Assembly: GCF_022810765.1 (NCBI RefSeq)
Contig: NZ_CP094494.1
Location: forward strand, 806,001-870,000
Reading direction: 5' to 3'
Source of the DNA: Winogradskyella sp. MH6
GTDB lineage: Bacteria; Bacteroidota; Bacteroidia; Flavobacteriales; Flavobacteriaceae
DNA length: 64,000 nucleotides
Below, one piece after another: positions 52,870 to 61,484 of this stretch. How positions within the stretch are numbered: position 1 is the stretch's first letter; every line of letters starts with the position of its first letter. The notes under the pieces are model-generated. The model saw only the letters and a program-made list of their open reading frames with translations, did no database searches and had not been told where the DNA came from. Position numbers and translations under genes: made by a program.

Positions 52870-53568
52870 TTATTTTAAATCTTTACTTCTTCTTTGGCTA
52901 GAATCGTCAAAATTACCCTTACGTTTATCTCGGTATTCTTTAAACAGCACACGCATATCTTCTGCTGCCATTTTGTTTTTTAACTCTGCTACTTCTACAC
53001 AGTCATAGCTGTATAGGCTATAAATGGGTTTATTCGATTCAATCTCCTTTTCTGTTCTGTCGTCTAGTCTTCCTCGTTGGTTTAAATCTCTATCAATTAT
53101 AAAAACCATACTTGTAGCAAGGTTATCATCTAACTTTACCTCAGGTTTTAAACTATTATATATTCTTTCAATATCGGACTCATCCATATATACCAAGTGC
53201 CAAAATCGTAAATTTTCATAAGATCTAATTTCCTTAAGCAGTGCTTCTGCCTCAGGTTTTGCACTATGCGGTAACAACACTGCTACTTGAAACGTTTTGA
53301 ATCCCTTACTCTTGTCATACACCAACTCTTTAAGGTTGAAAGCCGTTGTGGAATTTTCCATAGGCTTCTTACCTAAAAACGAAAGAATTGTGATATGATC
53401 TTTTAGCTGAATATTATCTTTATTAGCAGGTAACTCTAAAACACCTTCTTTAACTATATCTAAAGGATTATAATTATCCTTAGAAAGCAACATTACAAGT
53501 ATAAATGCCACAGGCAAAAAGAATAAAATACTTAAAACTATGTTGCGTTTTCTACTGCTTAAATTCAT
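52870..53568 (-). CDS. SCO-like thioredoxin-fold membrane protein lacking the copper cysteines
   Basis: 232 residues from ATG 53568; the frame could open at 53604 but those codons are the upstream terminator. N-terminal span (IVLSILFFLPVAFILVMLLS), then a SCO-like body: HITILSFLGKKPMENST replaces the FFFTTCPTICP region, and MVFIIDRDLNQRGRLDDRT replaces the ALIDKEGYIRSRRD strand. The C-terminal VEVAELKNKMAAEDMRVLF is the last helix. There is no CxxxC and the distal His is absent; one Cys near the end. So it looks like a SCO paralogue that lost copper binding. Likely accessory assembly role. Confidence 0.7.
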   Translation of the reverse strand: MNLSSRKRNIVLSILFFLPVAFILVMLLSKDNYNPLDIVKEGVLELPANKDNIQLKDHITILSFLGKKPMENSTTAFNLKELVYDKSKGFKTFQVAVLLPHSAKPEAEALLKEIRSYENLRFWHLVYMDESDIERIYNSLKPEVKLDDNLATSMVFIIDRDLNQRGRLDDRTEKEIESNKPIYSLYSYDCVEVAELKNKMAAEDMRVLFKEYRDKRKGNFDDSSQRRSKDLK

Positions 53569-53572
53569 AATG

Positions 53573-53580
53573 CAAAAATA
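53573..53580 (-). promoter_or_regulatory. -7 promoter element for the SCO-like gene, leaderless-type
   Basis: The minus strand reads TATTTTTG, ending 4 nt before the ATG at 53568. If transcription starts 5-7 nt past it, the mRNA starts at or next to the ATG, i.e. leaderless. It directly follows the T-run of the terminator at 53582-53609. Confidence 0.45.
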
Positions 53581-53581
53581 A

Positions 53582-53609
53582 AAAAGGTGGTTTAGAAAAA
53601 CCACCTTTT
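53582..53609 (-). terminator. Intrinsic terminator after the subunit IV gene
   Basis: AAAAGGTGGTTT (53582-53593) pairs with AAACCACCTTTT (53598-53609), a 12-bp perfect stem with a 4-nt loop, 27 bp after the subunit IV stop. It divides the oxidase-subunit operon from the assembly operon and its U-tract abuts a -7 element. Confidence 0.85.
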
Positions 53610-53636
53610 AATATCATTTAACTCAATATTTTGAGT

Positions 53637-54083
53637 TTAAAAATCTCTTGTAATTAAAGCGTCATCTGCATTATATACACCAAACACATAACCACCTTCT
53701 TGAAGTAAGATGAATATTAAATAGCAGATTAAGAAAACAGCAGTCCACACTACCATACGTCTTAGTGCTTTAACTTCATCTCTCATGTGCATGAAGTCCC
53801 ATGTAATATAATAAGCTTTTACAATGGTAAGAAGGATAAATATTAAGTTTAAAGGCTTAATAAAAACAAGTGGTGATAAAATAATATTACCAATAGTAGC
53901 AAAAAAACCACCTTCTAATGGACTAATCCAAGTATGCATTAAAAATTCTGGTTTGTATATACCAAGAATAACTTCTATAGCAGTTACAAATGTTAAGAAT
54001 GCTAATACACCCCAAATTTTTTGTGTGTTAGATTTAAATTTCCAACGTCCTCTAAATATTTCTAATTTATGTTCGTGTGCCAT
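53637..54083 (-). CDS. Cytochrome c oxidase subunit IV-family protein
   Basis: 148 residues with three membrane segments (IWGVLAFLTFVTAIEVILGIY; NLIFILLTIVKAYYITWDFMHMRDE; MVVWTAVFLICYLIFILLQEG). The IVKAYYITWDFMHM pattern is the CyoD/COX4 core. Assembly-helping subunit of the terminal oxidase. 21 bp after the longer subunit III gene. Confidence 0.9.
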   Translation of the reverse strand: MAHEHKLEIFRGRWKFKSNTQKIWGVLAFLTFVTAIEVILGIYKPEFLMHTWISPLEGGFFATIGNIILSPLVFIKPLNLIFILLTIVKAYYITWDFMHMRDEVKALRRMVVWTAVFLICYLIFILLQEGGYVFGVYNADDALITRDF

Positions 54084-54104
54084 AATTTATTATCTAATTC
54101 TGTT

Positions 54105-55106
54105 TTAAACTAAGTAGAAGAATGTGAATACAAATACCCAAACTAAATCGACAAAGTGCCAATAAAGACCTACTTTTTCTACCATTTCGTAGCTTCCTCT
54201 TCTTTCGTAAGTTCCTAAAACCACATTAAAGAAAATAATGATATTGATTACCACACCTGAAAAAACGTGGAATCCGTGAAAACCTGTAATGAAGAAGAAA
54301 AAGTCTGCGAAAAGCGACGTACCATATTCATTTACCTTTAGGTTTGCACCTTTTACTACTAATTTTCCGTTTTCTTTAATTTGCTTAAGAGACTCTTCTC
54401 TAGAAAGCACTGTTTTTTCGCCTTCATCATTTATCAACTGCGTTCTTACTAAAATATTTTCATTTGCAGCAAGACCGTTATAAATTTCATTTACTGAATA
54501 AGGAGGTAGTGATTCTTCAGTAACAAACCACAAGCCATTTTTACGCTCGTGTTGTGCTCTTGCTCCTGCTTCTGCAACAGCAAACTCATCAATAGAAATT
54601 CTTTTGAACTTTTCTTTTCCATCTACAGTTACATACTCACCAAATTGTAGAATATTACCACCATTGGTTTGTACTGCACCATAATCTCCTTGAATAAAAG
54701 TTGCCCATTCCCAAGCCTGAGACCCAACGAATATTAAACCACCTATTATGGTTAGGAACATGTATAATGTTACCTTGGCTTTATTCATATGATGACCTGC
54801 ATCTACGGCTAATACCATAGTTACAGAAGACATAATAAGGATAAACGTCATAAAGGCAACGTAAATCATTGGTAATTCTTGTCCGTGTAAGAAAGGAACG
54901 TGTGTAAAAACCTCATCTGCAATTGGCCATTCTTTGATAAACTTAAATCTAGAAAAGCCATAAGCTGCTAAGAAACCTGAAAATGTTAATGCATCAGAAA
55001 CGATAAAGAACCACATCATCATCTTACCATAACTTGCTTTTAGAGGTTTATTTCCTCCTTCCCAAGTTTTTCCTTCTGTGCCAGTACTTGCTACTGTAGA
55101 ATCCAT
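54105..55106 (-). CDS. Cytochrome c oxidase subunit III, with a periplasmic insert
   Basis: 333 residues. COX3 pattern: MMWFFIVSDALTFSGFLAAYGFSR, AGHHMNKAKVTLYMFLTIIGG, FFFFITGFHGFHVFSGVVIN and KVGLYWHFVDLVWVFVFTFFY. Between segments three and four there is an about 110-residue polar insert (about residues 145-260) absent from standard COX3; the second COX3 gene lacks it. Insert is hydrophilic and rich in E and K. Part of the oxidase operon after the shorter paralogue. Confidence 0.92.
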   Translation of the reverse strand: MDSTVASTGTEGKTWEGGNKPLKASYGKMMMWFFIVSDALTFSGFLAAYGFSRFKFIKEWPIADEVFTHVPFLHGQELPMIYVAFMTFILIMSSVTMVLAVDAGHHMNKAKVTLYMFLTIIGGLIFVGSQAWEWATFIQGDYGAVQTNGGNILQFGEYVTVDGKEKFKRISIDEFAVAEAGARAQHERKNGLWFVTEESLPPYSVNEIYNGLAANENILVRTQLINDEGEKTVLSREESLKQIKENGKLVVKGANLKVNEYGTSLFADFFFFITGFHGFHVFSGVVINIIIFFNVVLGTYERRGSYEMVEKVGLYWHFVDLVWVFVFTFFYLV

Positions 55107-55142
55107 AGAAATTAATTAAATTTTAAGATTGGACAAAAATAA

Positions 55143-55742
55143 TCAAATTATGTCTCTAAAAAAATATAAAAACAAAAACAGCACAAGCCAAAGCAGGTCT
55201 ACGAAATGCCAGAAATTAGCCGCCAGTTCTAATCCCAACATATTGTTGGCATTGTACTTTTGTTTAAAATGATTATAAATAACGACAAGTATACAAATTA
55301 AGCCAGCTATAACGTGCAATATATGCACCACAGCAATCAAATAGATATATGACATGGTGATATTACTTGTTGGCCCTGTAAAGTTATATCCTGTTTGTAT
55401 AATTTGATTAAATCCTTCTAGCTGACTAAAAACAAAAGCAATTCCTAAAGCCAATGTAACCAGCAGCCAAACGGTTGTCATCTGTATGTTTTTTTGTTTT
55501 AAAGCCTTTTTTGCTAAAACAAAGGTTAAACTACTCAACAATATAATGGCAACACTTATATAAAATGCATTTGGCAAATCATAACTGTTTAACCAATCTT
55601 TATCTCTTCGCTGTTTAGAACTTACAATAAAAGCACTTATTAATGCCGAAAAAGACATTATTAGAGAACCTATACCAAACCAAAGCATCATTTTTTTTGA
55701 TCTGGCTGTTTTTTCCTGTAGCGTTCCTTCTGTTAAATCCAT
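55143..55742 (-). CDS. Cytochrome c oxidase subunit III, short paralogue
   Basis: 199 residues with five membrane segments: MMLWFGIGSLIMSFSALISAFI, FYISVAIILLSSLTFVLAKKA, VWLLVTLALGIAFVFSQL, IAVVHILHVIAGLICILVV and ANFWHFVDLLWLVLFLFLYFF. The conserved HxxHV and WHFVDLLWL motifs are kept. It starts right at the cyoE stop, and is the first of two COX3 genes. Both together suggest the usual split arrangement in Bacteroidota. Confidence 0.92.
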   Translation of the reverse strand: MDLTEGTLQEKTARSKKMMLWFGIGSLIMSFSALISAFIVSSKQRRDKDWLNSYDLPNAFYISVAIILLSSLTFVLAKKALKQKNIQMTTVWLLVTLALGIAFVFSQLEGFNQIIQTGYNFTGPTSNITMSYIYLIAVVHILHVIAGLICILVVIYNHFKQKYNANNMLGLELAANFWHFVDLLWLVLFLFLYFFRDII

Positions 55743-56639
55743 CTATCTTAAAAATTTATCTGCAACATATATAATTTGCAACATTGTGATATAAAAAACG
55801 CTAGACAGCATTAACTGTTTAGCAGCCTTCACGGTTCGTTGTTTAAAAAGTCTTAGTGCAAAAACAAGCATTACCATTCCTAATAAAAATACCAATACAG
55901 CACCAACAATTGATAGTTTTAAATCTCCTGTAAACCCAAACACTGGGATTATAGACACCAAAACTGTCCAAACACTATACATAATAATCTGCACTGCTGT
56001 ACCTTTATCTCTTTTTCCTGTTGGCAACATAAAGAAGCCTCCCTTTTCATAATCTTCATACAAAAACCAACCGATAGACCAAAAATGAGGAAATTGCCAA
56101 AAGAACTGAATAGCAAATAACGTTCCTGGCTCAATACCAAACTCACCACGAGCTGCTACCCAACCCAGCATAAAAGGGATGGCTCCAGGCAATGCACCTA
56201 CAAAAACAGACAACGGTGTTTTGGTTTTTAAAGGTGTATAAACACTCGTATATAAAAAAATGGAGATTGCTCCCCACATTGCTGTTTTTGGATTGATATT
56301 ATATAGCGTTATTATACCTAGAATGGTAAAAGCAGTCGCTATTATAAATGCTGTATTAACAGACATACGACCAGCAGGAATAGGTCTGTTTTTTGTCCTA
56401 TCCATTAAAGCATCTAGGTCGCGCTCAATAATTTGGTTATATGCATTTGATGCACCTACCATAAAATACCCACCTAATGCCAAAAGAATAAGCGATGTAT
56501 AATTTATAGTCTCAGCACCCAATAAGTAACCAGCAAGTGCAGAAAACACCACACTAATGGATAATCCCATTTTTGTGATTTCCTTAAAATCTGTGATAGC
56601 AGAAGTTTTTGATACCGAAGATTTTGTACTACTACTCAA
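55743..56639 (-). CDS. cyoE: Heme o synthase (protoheme IX farnesyltransferase)
   Basis: 298 residues with eight to nine membrane segments. The prenyltransferase motif NQIIERDLDALMDRT (NxxxDxxxD type, about residue 67) is followed by KNRPIPAGRMS, and the second YTPLKTKTPLSVFVGALPGAIP. It makes heme o from heme b for the oxidase. The start reads TTG (56639), with no ATG suitable before TDFKEITKMGLS. First gene of the oxidase operon (cyoE, cox3, cox3, cox4). Confidence 0.94.
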   Translation of the reverse strand: MSSSTKSSVSKTSAITDFKEITKMGLSISVVFSALAGYLLGAETINYTSLILLALGGYFMVGASNAYNQIIERDLDALMDRTKNRPIPAGRMSVNTAFIIATAFTILGIITLYNINPKTAMWGAISIFLYTSVYTPLKTKTPLSVFVGALPGAIPFMLGWVAARGEFGIEPGTLFAIQFFWQFPHFWSIGWFLYEDYEKGGFFMLPTGKRDKGTAVQIIMYSVWTVLVSIIPVFGFTGDLKLSIVGAVLVFLLGMVMLVFALRLFKQRTVKAAKQLMLSSVFYITMLQIIYVADKFLR

Positions 56640-56738
56640 TTCTTGATGATTGTCCTTTTCTTAGTGAGCGCAAAGATACTTTGAAAAAAGGTTTCCACCA
56701 ACGCAATAGAAAACTTTAATAAAAGGTCGGTTTTTTTT

Positions 56739-58856
56739 TTAAAAATCGTTATACCAATTAAAAAGATCTGTTCGTATTCCTAAGCTAAACCAAAGTGTAT
56801 TAGAATTTGCGGTTGATGAAGTAATGGCCTCAGGATTAAAATCTCGATAAATAATATTTGCAAATACTTTTAAGTTGGTTTCAGGATTAAGCAGGTAACC
56901 CATTTGATGTTCCCACATAAAACTATTGGTTTTATTCCCTTGTCCAATAGTTATACCAGTATCCGAATTACGATCGTTGTAATCTCTATAAATATCGCCA
57001 CCATACGAAAAGCTATCTTCTTCAGTATTAAAATCGAAACCTCTTTGCCCAATAATTAATTTAGTATCTGCAAACCAACGCTTATAGTTATAACGACCTA
57101 TTAGCACCAACTCTCTAAAATTAGCTCCCCAAAGATGCGCCATAGGTTGATTAAAATGTCCGTAATTTAAAATCTGAGTATTGTGAGAATAGGTATAAGG
57201 GCGCACCTGATTATATTCAGCTTGCAGTAGTAAATTATCTACCTTAAACGCATTAAAATATTTAGCACCTAACTGAAAGCCGAACTTATTTTTCCAGCTT
57301 TTATTTCCACCTGTGACATCACTTAAAGAAAACTCATCTAAAATGAATTGCCCATAGAGATTCACCTTATTATTCCATTTGTATTTTGCACTAAGTCCCA
57401 AAATGGCATTTCCTGCTCCTTGTCCTGTTTGAAATTCAATAGCTCTAAAGAATATTATAGGATTTAAATAATTCACATCAAAACCTCTACCATTTGTATC
57501 TGCCCACATTACAGACTCAAACAACCCTATATTAAGTCTCTTTGACACATTCCAACTCAAATAATGATTTGCCATATACTTGGTTAAAAAAGCATCATCA
57601 ACTACTACTTCTGGCCTTACATCCTTAAGCCACATCCATGTACTTGTGTATTTTATCTTCCAAAAGCTGGTATTCAATTTTAAAAAAGGATAAGGGCTTG
57701 CTACATCACTTTGAAATAGCGAACGGTAACCATCACCTATAAAATTTTTACCATGGCCGAATTGAATGTTTAAAAAATCGGCAGGAGTGTAGGATAAATA
57801 TGCTTCTGCCACAGGATAATCATACGAATTCTCTTTAAAACGCTTAGCGATACCACGACCAGGAATTACTGCTGGGTCTGGACCAAAAGCTTTTAAACTT
57901 TCTGCATAGGTGTTAAAATAGTCTGCAAATCTACCTTGACTTTCATAAATAGAAGTTGATAAATTTAAATGCTTACCTAATCCTGCTTGAATATAGACAC
58001 CTCTGGTATTATTCCATGTGCCATCATCTCCTTCGGTTTCACCTCCTAGCTGTAAATCTACAATTGGGTCTACCGTAAACCAGTAATCTTTACCTTGAAC
58101 TTGCACCAAATGCTCATTGTATAGCTTTCTACCAAACCAGCTATCTGTTTCTTTTGCTAAACTTTCCTTTTCAACTTTAATATCATAATATTTTGCAACA
58201 TCGGCTTGAATAAAAGGCTTTGCTGCAGTATGACTATTGGTACCTATGGCATTCATCTCATCATCAAAACGTGCGTAATACGAATGCGTGAATGGTATGT
58301 TTAACTGGCTACTATATTCTAATCCTTCGTAAGGTTTTAGGCTTTTATTTACGTTATCAAACTCATCTGACAAGGTTGCGTTTAAGCTATCTCCATTTTT
58401 TAGATTGACAGTGTTTGAAAGTTCGTCTTCATCTTTTATTATTTCTTCTACAGGCTTTACTAATGGAATAGCAATGTTTAAGCTATATTGAACAAAAGTC
58501 GCCTTGCCGTTATATGTTGCTGGCTTTATTTGTGGTAAAGCATCAAAAACACGTCTACTTTCTTCCTTTAGCTCATCATAGATGGCATCTACATAAATAA
58601 CCTTGAACCCTCCTTCTTTGTCAACTTCAAACAACACCTGAATATCGCCATTGTAATCTTCTTCAGAAACAATTTCTGGCGTTTTAAAATTATCGTAGAT
58701 AAAGCTATTTAATGTAAAATTGAAACACGATTTTAATTGATTTACAGCAAGCGAATCACACTCACTAAACACAGGTGGTTTTTCGTAGGTAGAAAGCGTT
58801 TGAGCATTACCAAAAAAAGAAACTAACAAAACAGTAACAAGCCAAATATGCTTCAT
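56739..58856 (-). CDS. RemB-like gliding-motility outer-membrane protein with a TonB-type module
   Basis: 705 residues: signal peptide to about GNAQ (19). Residues about 25-135 form a TonB-C-terminal-like module (VFSECDSLAVNQLKSCFN, GDIQVLFEVDKEGGFKVIYV, VFDALPQIKPATYNGKA). Then from about 240 a long barrel of aromatic-rich strands (GHGKNFIGDGYRSLFQSD, LQAEYNQVRPYTYSHNTQI), ending in Phe. The whole resembles flavobacterial RemB, a surface protein for gliding. The two TonB genes on the upstream side carry the same module. RemB assignment is from memory of family layout; the barrel is clear. Confidence 0.75.
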   Translation of the reverse strand: MKHIWLVTVLLVSFFGNAQTLSTYEKPPVFSECDSLAVNQLKSCFNFTLNSFIYDNFKTPEIVSEEDYNGDIQVLFEVDKEGGFKVIYVDAIYDELKEESRRVFDALPQIKPATYNGKATFVQYSLNIAIPLVKPVEEIIKDEDELSNTVNLKNGDSLNATLSDEFDNVNKSLKPYEGLEYSSQLNIPFTHSYYARFDDEMNAIGTNSHTAAKPFIQADVAKYYDIKVEKESLAKETDSWFGRKLYNEHLVQVQGKDYWFTVDPIVDLQLGGETEGDDGTWNNTRGVYIQAGLGKHLNLSTSIYESQGRFADYFNTYAESLKAFGPDPAVIPGRGIAKRFKENSYDYPVAEAYLSYTPADFLNIQFGHGKNFIGDGYRSLFQSDVASPYPFLKLNTSFWKIKYTSTWMWLKDVRPEVVVDDAFLTKYMANHYLSWNVSKRLNIGLFESVMWADTNGRGFDVNYLNPIIFFRAIEFQTGQGAGNAILGLSAKYKWNNKVNLYGQFILDEFSLSDVTGGNKSWKNKFGFQLGAKYFNAFKVDNLLLQAEYNQVRPYTYSHNTQILNYGHFNQPMAHLWGANFRELVLIGRYNYKRWFADTKLIIGQRGFDFNTEEDSFSYGGDIYRDYNDRNSDTGITIGQGNKTNSFMWEHQMGYLLNPETNLKVFANIIYRDFNPEAITSSTANSNTLWFSLGIRTDLFNWYNDF

Positions 58857-58861
58857 AAAAA

Positions 58862-58869
58862 CAAACCTA
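58862..58869 (-). promoter_or_regulatory. -7 promoter element for the RemB-like gene, leaderless-type
   Basis: The minus strand reads TAGGTTTG, a TAnnTTTG match ending 5 nt before the ATG at 58856, so the transcript would be leaderless or nearly so. No -33 at ideal spacing. Confidence 0.45.
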
Positions 58870-58915
58870 TTTATTTAGTGCTCGAAAGATACTTATTTTT
58901 TTTAGTAACCATAAA

Positions 58916-58944
58916 ACAAAAACCGCTACCAAATAGTAACGGTT
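58916..58944 (-). terminator. Intrinsic terminator after the first-listed tonB gene
   Basis: AACCGCTAC (58921-58929) with GTAACGGTT (58936-58944), one C-A mismatch, loop CAAATA; on the minus strand it is followed by TTTTTGTTTT. 25 bp past the TonB stop at 58970. Confidence 0.7.
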
Positions 58945-58969
58945 ATGTTTAATTTATAATTACTTAATA

Positions 58970-59761
58970 TTAATTTTTTACCATAAACTTAATTGGTAAA
59001 TTATAAATTACACCAACTGGCTTATTTTGCTGATAACCTGGTGTCATACTCGGTATCTTATCAATAACTCGCTTTGCTTCTTTTTCTAAAACTGGGTGAG
59101 GTGTTCTAATTTTTACATCTGTAATGTTACCGTTTTTGTCTACAGTAAATTGGGTTTGTATTCTTTGTAAACCAGATATGCCATAATCACTAGCAACATC
59201 GGTATTAAACCTTTTACTAACTAACTTGGTTATTTTATCAGACATACATTTTTTTCTATCTTCGTTGGTTTTCTTTTTTTCGCAGCCAGGATAAACAGGT
59301 ACTACTTCAACTTTTACAAAATCAACAGGCGGAAGATCTATTGGCTCTTCAACAACGTTAATATCTCCTGGCTTAACAGGCTCTGTTGTTGGTTTAGGAT
59401 CATCTGGTGTAAAAATTTCCTGTTCTAAATCTGGTGTGTGGTTCTCTACCTCTTTGTAAGTATCTCTCAGCTCACTGCTTCGCTCTACCTTAGGCTCATT
59501 TTTCTCTACAGGTTGCTCTAACCGATAATCTGGTGCTACATCTATAGTCGCAACATCGTTTATTTCTACAGAGTCAATCGTTACCTTTTTTTCTTGAAAC
59601 TGCATTTCAAACAGTCCATAGGTTGCCAACAAACAAAGAATCAACCCTATTTGGAAATATAGGGTTGAGTTTTTTTGTAAATTTGCATCATGCTTGTGTG
59701 ATTTCTTTGCCTCAGTAGTGCTCTGACCAGCAGTATTGAGATTCTTTTTAGAATTTTTCAT
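58970..59761 (-). CDS. TonB-family energy transducer
   Basis: 263 residues: cytosolic start, one span (STLYFQIGLILCLLATYGLFEM), a P/E-rich periplasmic linker (EPKVERSSELRD to EPIDLPPVDFVKVEV), and a C-terminal TonB domain VKIRTPHPVLEKEAKRVIDKIPSMTPGYQQNKPVGVIYNLPIKF. Just before it lies the cysteine pair VYPGCEKKK ... KKCMSDKI. It links proton-motive force to outer-membrane receptors. Single gene between two terminators. Paralogue of the next gene. Confidence 0.93.
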   Translation of the reverse strand: MKNSKKNLNTAGQSTTEAKKSHKHDANLQKNSTLYFQIGLILCLLATYGLFEMQFQEKKVTIDSVEINDVATIDVAPDYRLEQPVEKNEPKVERSSELRDTYKEVENHTPDLEQEIFTPDDPKPTTEPVKPGDINVVEEPIDLPPVDFVKVEVVPVYPGCEKKKTNEDRKKCMSDKITKLVSKRFNTDVASDYGISGLQRIQTQFTVDKNGNITDVKIRTPHPVLEKEAKRVIDKIPSMTPGYQQNKPVGVIYNLPIKFMVKN

Positions 59762-59820
59762 AATACGTATTATTTAAAATGTTAATATTATGATAAAGTC
59801 ACAATAAGCATACCAAAAAG

Positions 59821-59854
59821 AAAATCCCGTCCAATTAATTTTGAACGGGATTTT
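59821..59854 (-). terminator. Intrinsic terminator after the second-listed tonB gene
   Basis: AAAATCCCGT (59821-59830) and ACGGGATTTT (59845-59854), a perfect 10-bp stem, 27 bp after the stop at 59882 on the minus strand, followed by an A/T-rich stretch that holds a weak T-run. It separates the two TonB genes. Confidence 0.8.
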
Positions 59855-59881
59855 TATCTTAACAGTTAAGTGTTTATCTAC

Positions 59882-60610
59882 TTAATCATTTACTTGGAAT
59901 ACAATTGGAATTGAGAATGGCATTACAACCGCTTTACCTCTTTGTTTCCCTGGTTTCATTTTAGGTAATTGTGAAAGCACCTTTTGCGCTTCTTTTTCTA
60001 AAGAAGGGTGAGGCCCACGTGTTTGGATAGCCGTAATATTTCCATTCTTATCAACCTTAAATCTACAGAAGATTCTTTTCTTACCTGGAGATAAACCTAA
60101 ATCTTGGGCTAAATCTGTATTAAATTTTCTCTGAATGAATTTATTTACTTTATCATTCATACATTCTTTCTTAGCTGCATTTCCTTTTTCGTTTTCACAT
60201 CCTGGAAAAACCGCAACATTTTCAATAACGTGGAAAGGCACCTCAATATCTTCCTCTACTTCTTCTACTACAACTTCTTCTACCTCAGCAACCTCAGTTT
60301 CCATTTCGGTTTCAGTAGATTCAATTACTGTTTCTTCTACTTCTACCTCATCTTCTACAACCTCAATAACTTCAGGCGCAGCTGGTGGTGGAGGTGGTGG
60401 AGGTGGTGGTGTGACAACTTGCTCCGTTACAATTGCTTCTTCTTCAAACTCATCATCAAGATTAAGTGTATCAGCAACTATATCTTCCTTGTCGTAAGTT
60501 TTGTAATTTATTGCCATGTAAGTAACACCAAGCATTAACGCTAATCCAACAGCAAAATACAATGAGCTGTTTCTACTTACATCTGATTTTGGATTCTTTT
60601 TAGGTTCCAT
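59882..60610 (-). CDS. TonB-family energy transducer with nine-proline tract
   Basis: 242 residues: N-terminal span (SLYFAVGLALMLGVTYMAI), nine consecutive prolines (about residues 68-76), a Glu/Val-rich linker (EVIEVVEDEVEVEETVIE), then a TonB domain VFPGCENEKGNAAKKECMNDK ... GPHPSLEKEAQKVLSQLPKMKPGKQRGKAVVMPFSIPIVF. The two cysteines PGCE and ECM are as in its paralogue and RemB-like protein. Transcribed singly; terminator downstream. Confidence 0.93.
   Translation of the reverse strand: MEPKKNPKSDVSRNSSLYFAVGLALMLGVTYMAINYKTYDKEDIVADTLNLDDEFEEEAIVTEQVVTPPPPPPPPPAAPEVIEVVEDEVEVEETVIESTETEMETEVAEVEEVVVEEVEEDIEVPFHVIENVAVFPGCENEKGNAAKKECMNDKVNKFIQRKFNTDLAQDLGLSPGKKRIFCRFKVDKNGNITAIQTRGPHPSLEKEAQKVLSQLPKMKPGKQRGKAVVMPFSIPIVFQVND
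60384..60410 (-). repeat. Nine-proline codon run in tonB
   Basis: 27 nt of near-repeating GGT/GGA triplets (plus strand) encode nine prolines on the minus strand. It gives a stiff periplasmic spacer. Polyproline of this length normally needs EF-P for translation, and the triplet run is prone to slippage. Confidence 0.85.
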
Positions 60611-60675
60611 ATTGAAATTTCTTTTATAGAGTTGCTAATTTAATTAAATAATAAGAAAAAAAGCAAAACTTCTTT

Positions 60676-61038
60676 TTATTTTAACTTTATTATATCTACT
60701 CTAGCAGCAATTAACGTGCCAATTATAACCCCAAAACAATTTGCTAGCAAATCGTATGTGTCATAAGTTCTGTTTTCATTAAGTTGATGTTGCAAAACTT
60801 CTAACAAAACTCCAAACAAAATAATAATGACAAATACAACCCACAGTTTATGTTCTTTTTGAGTTGATTTAGAATACGTTATCCACAAACCTGCTAAACC
60901 AGCGTAAGCTATAAAATGATAAATCTTATCATCAAATGGAGACCCCAGACTTGGCACTCCATCTAAATTTATAAAAGTTACTACAACCAGCGCCAAAGTA
61001 TAGATAACAGCAGCTGGCAATAGCAATTTTCTAAGCAC
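60676..61038 (-). CDS. VanZ-family membrane protein
   Basis: 120 residues with four membrane segments: [58 protein letters not shown] and the last [19 protein letters not shown]. The patterns DKIYHFIAY and [11 protein letters not shown] are VanZ core. The start is GTG at 61038 and overlaps the gcvH stop by 8 bp, so coupled. VanZ members have no general known function beyond teicoplanin resistance in enterococci; nothing suggests that here. Confidence 0.9.
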   Translation of the reverse strand: MLRKLLLPAAVIYTLALVVVTFINLDGVPSLGSPFDDKIYHFIAYAGLAGLWITYSKSTQKEHKLWVVFVIIILFGVLLEVLQHQLNENRTYDTYDLLANCFGVIIGTLIAARVDIIKLK

Positions 61039-61411
61039 TTATAAGAGCTTTATAATCTTCAGCAGATAGCAAGTCGTCCACTTGAGACGCATCAGAAAAT
61101 TTTAATTTAATCATCCAACCTTCACCATAAGGATCTGTATTAACCTTTTCTGGCTCATCTTCTAAGTTTTCGTTGAACTCAATGATTTCACCAGATAATG
61201 GTAAAAATAAGTCTGAAACGGTTTTTACAGCCTCAACTGTACCAAACACCTCTTCTGCATCTAGAGTTTCGTCTACTGTTTCAACCTCAACATAAACAAT
61301 ATCACCTAATTCTCCCTGAGCAAAATCTGTAATGCCTACAGTTGCAACATCACCTTCTATTTTTATCCACTCGTGGTCTTTTGTGTATTTTAATTCTGAT
61401 GGTATATTCAT
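61031..61411 (-). CDS. gcvH: Glycine cleavage system H protein
   Basis: 126 residues, lipoyl-carrier: lipoyl-lysine is expected at Lys63 in [21 protein letters not shown]. It shuttles the aminomethyl group among P, T and L proteins. Sited between sprA and vanZ, as is usual in the Flavobacteriaceae and not with other gcv genes. Ends overlapping vanZ. Confidence 0.96.
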   Translation of the reverse strand: MNIPSELKYTKDHEWIKIEGDVATVGITDFAQGELGDIVYVEVETVDETLDAEEVFGTVEAVKTVSDLFLPLSGEIIEFNENLEDEPEKVNTDPYGEGWMIKLKFSDASQVDDLLSAEDYKALISA

Positions 61412-61484
61412 CTTAATTTGTATAATATATTAGTGAAGCAAAAGTAATTTTTTAATTGCTTGTTTTCAAACCAAAATCTCAAAA

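Noticed and set aside
53569..53604. N-terminal extension of the SCO-like protein from 53604
   Set aside because: It overlaps the terminator hairpin and the -7 element; the ATG at 53568 directly precedes the membrane anchor.
60135..60538. Plus-strand frames with Gly/Ser/Thr repeats
   Set aside because: Complement of the proline and Glu/Val tract of tonB; no independent support.
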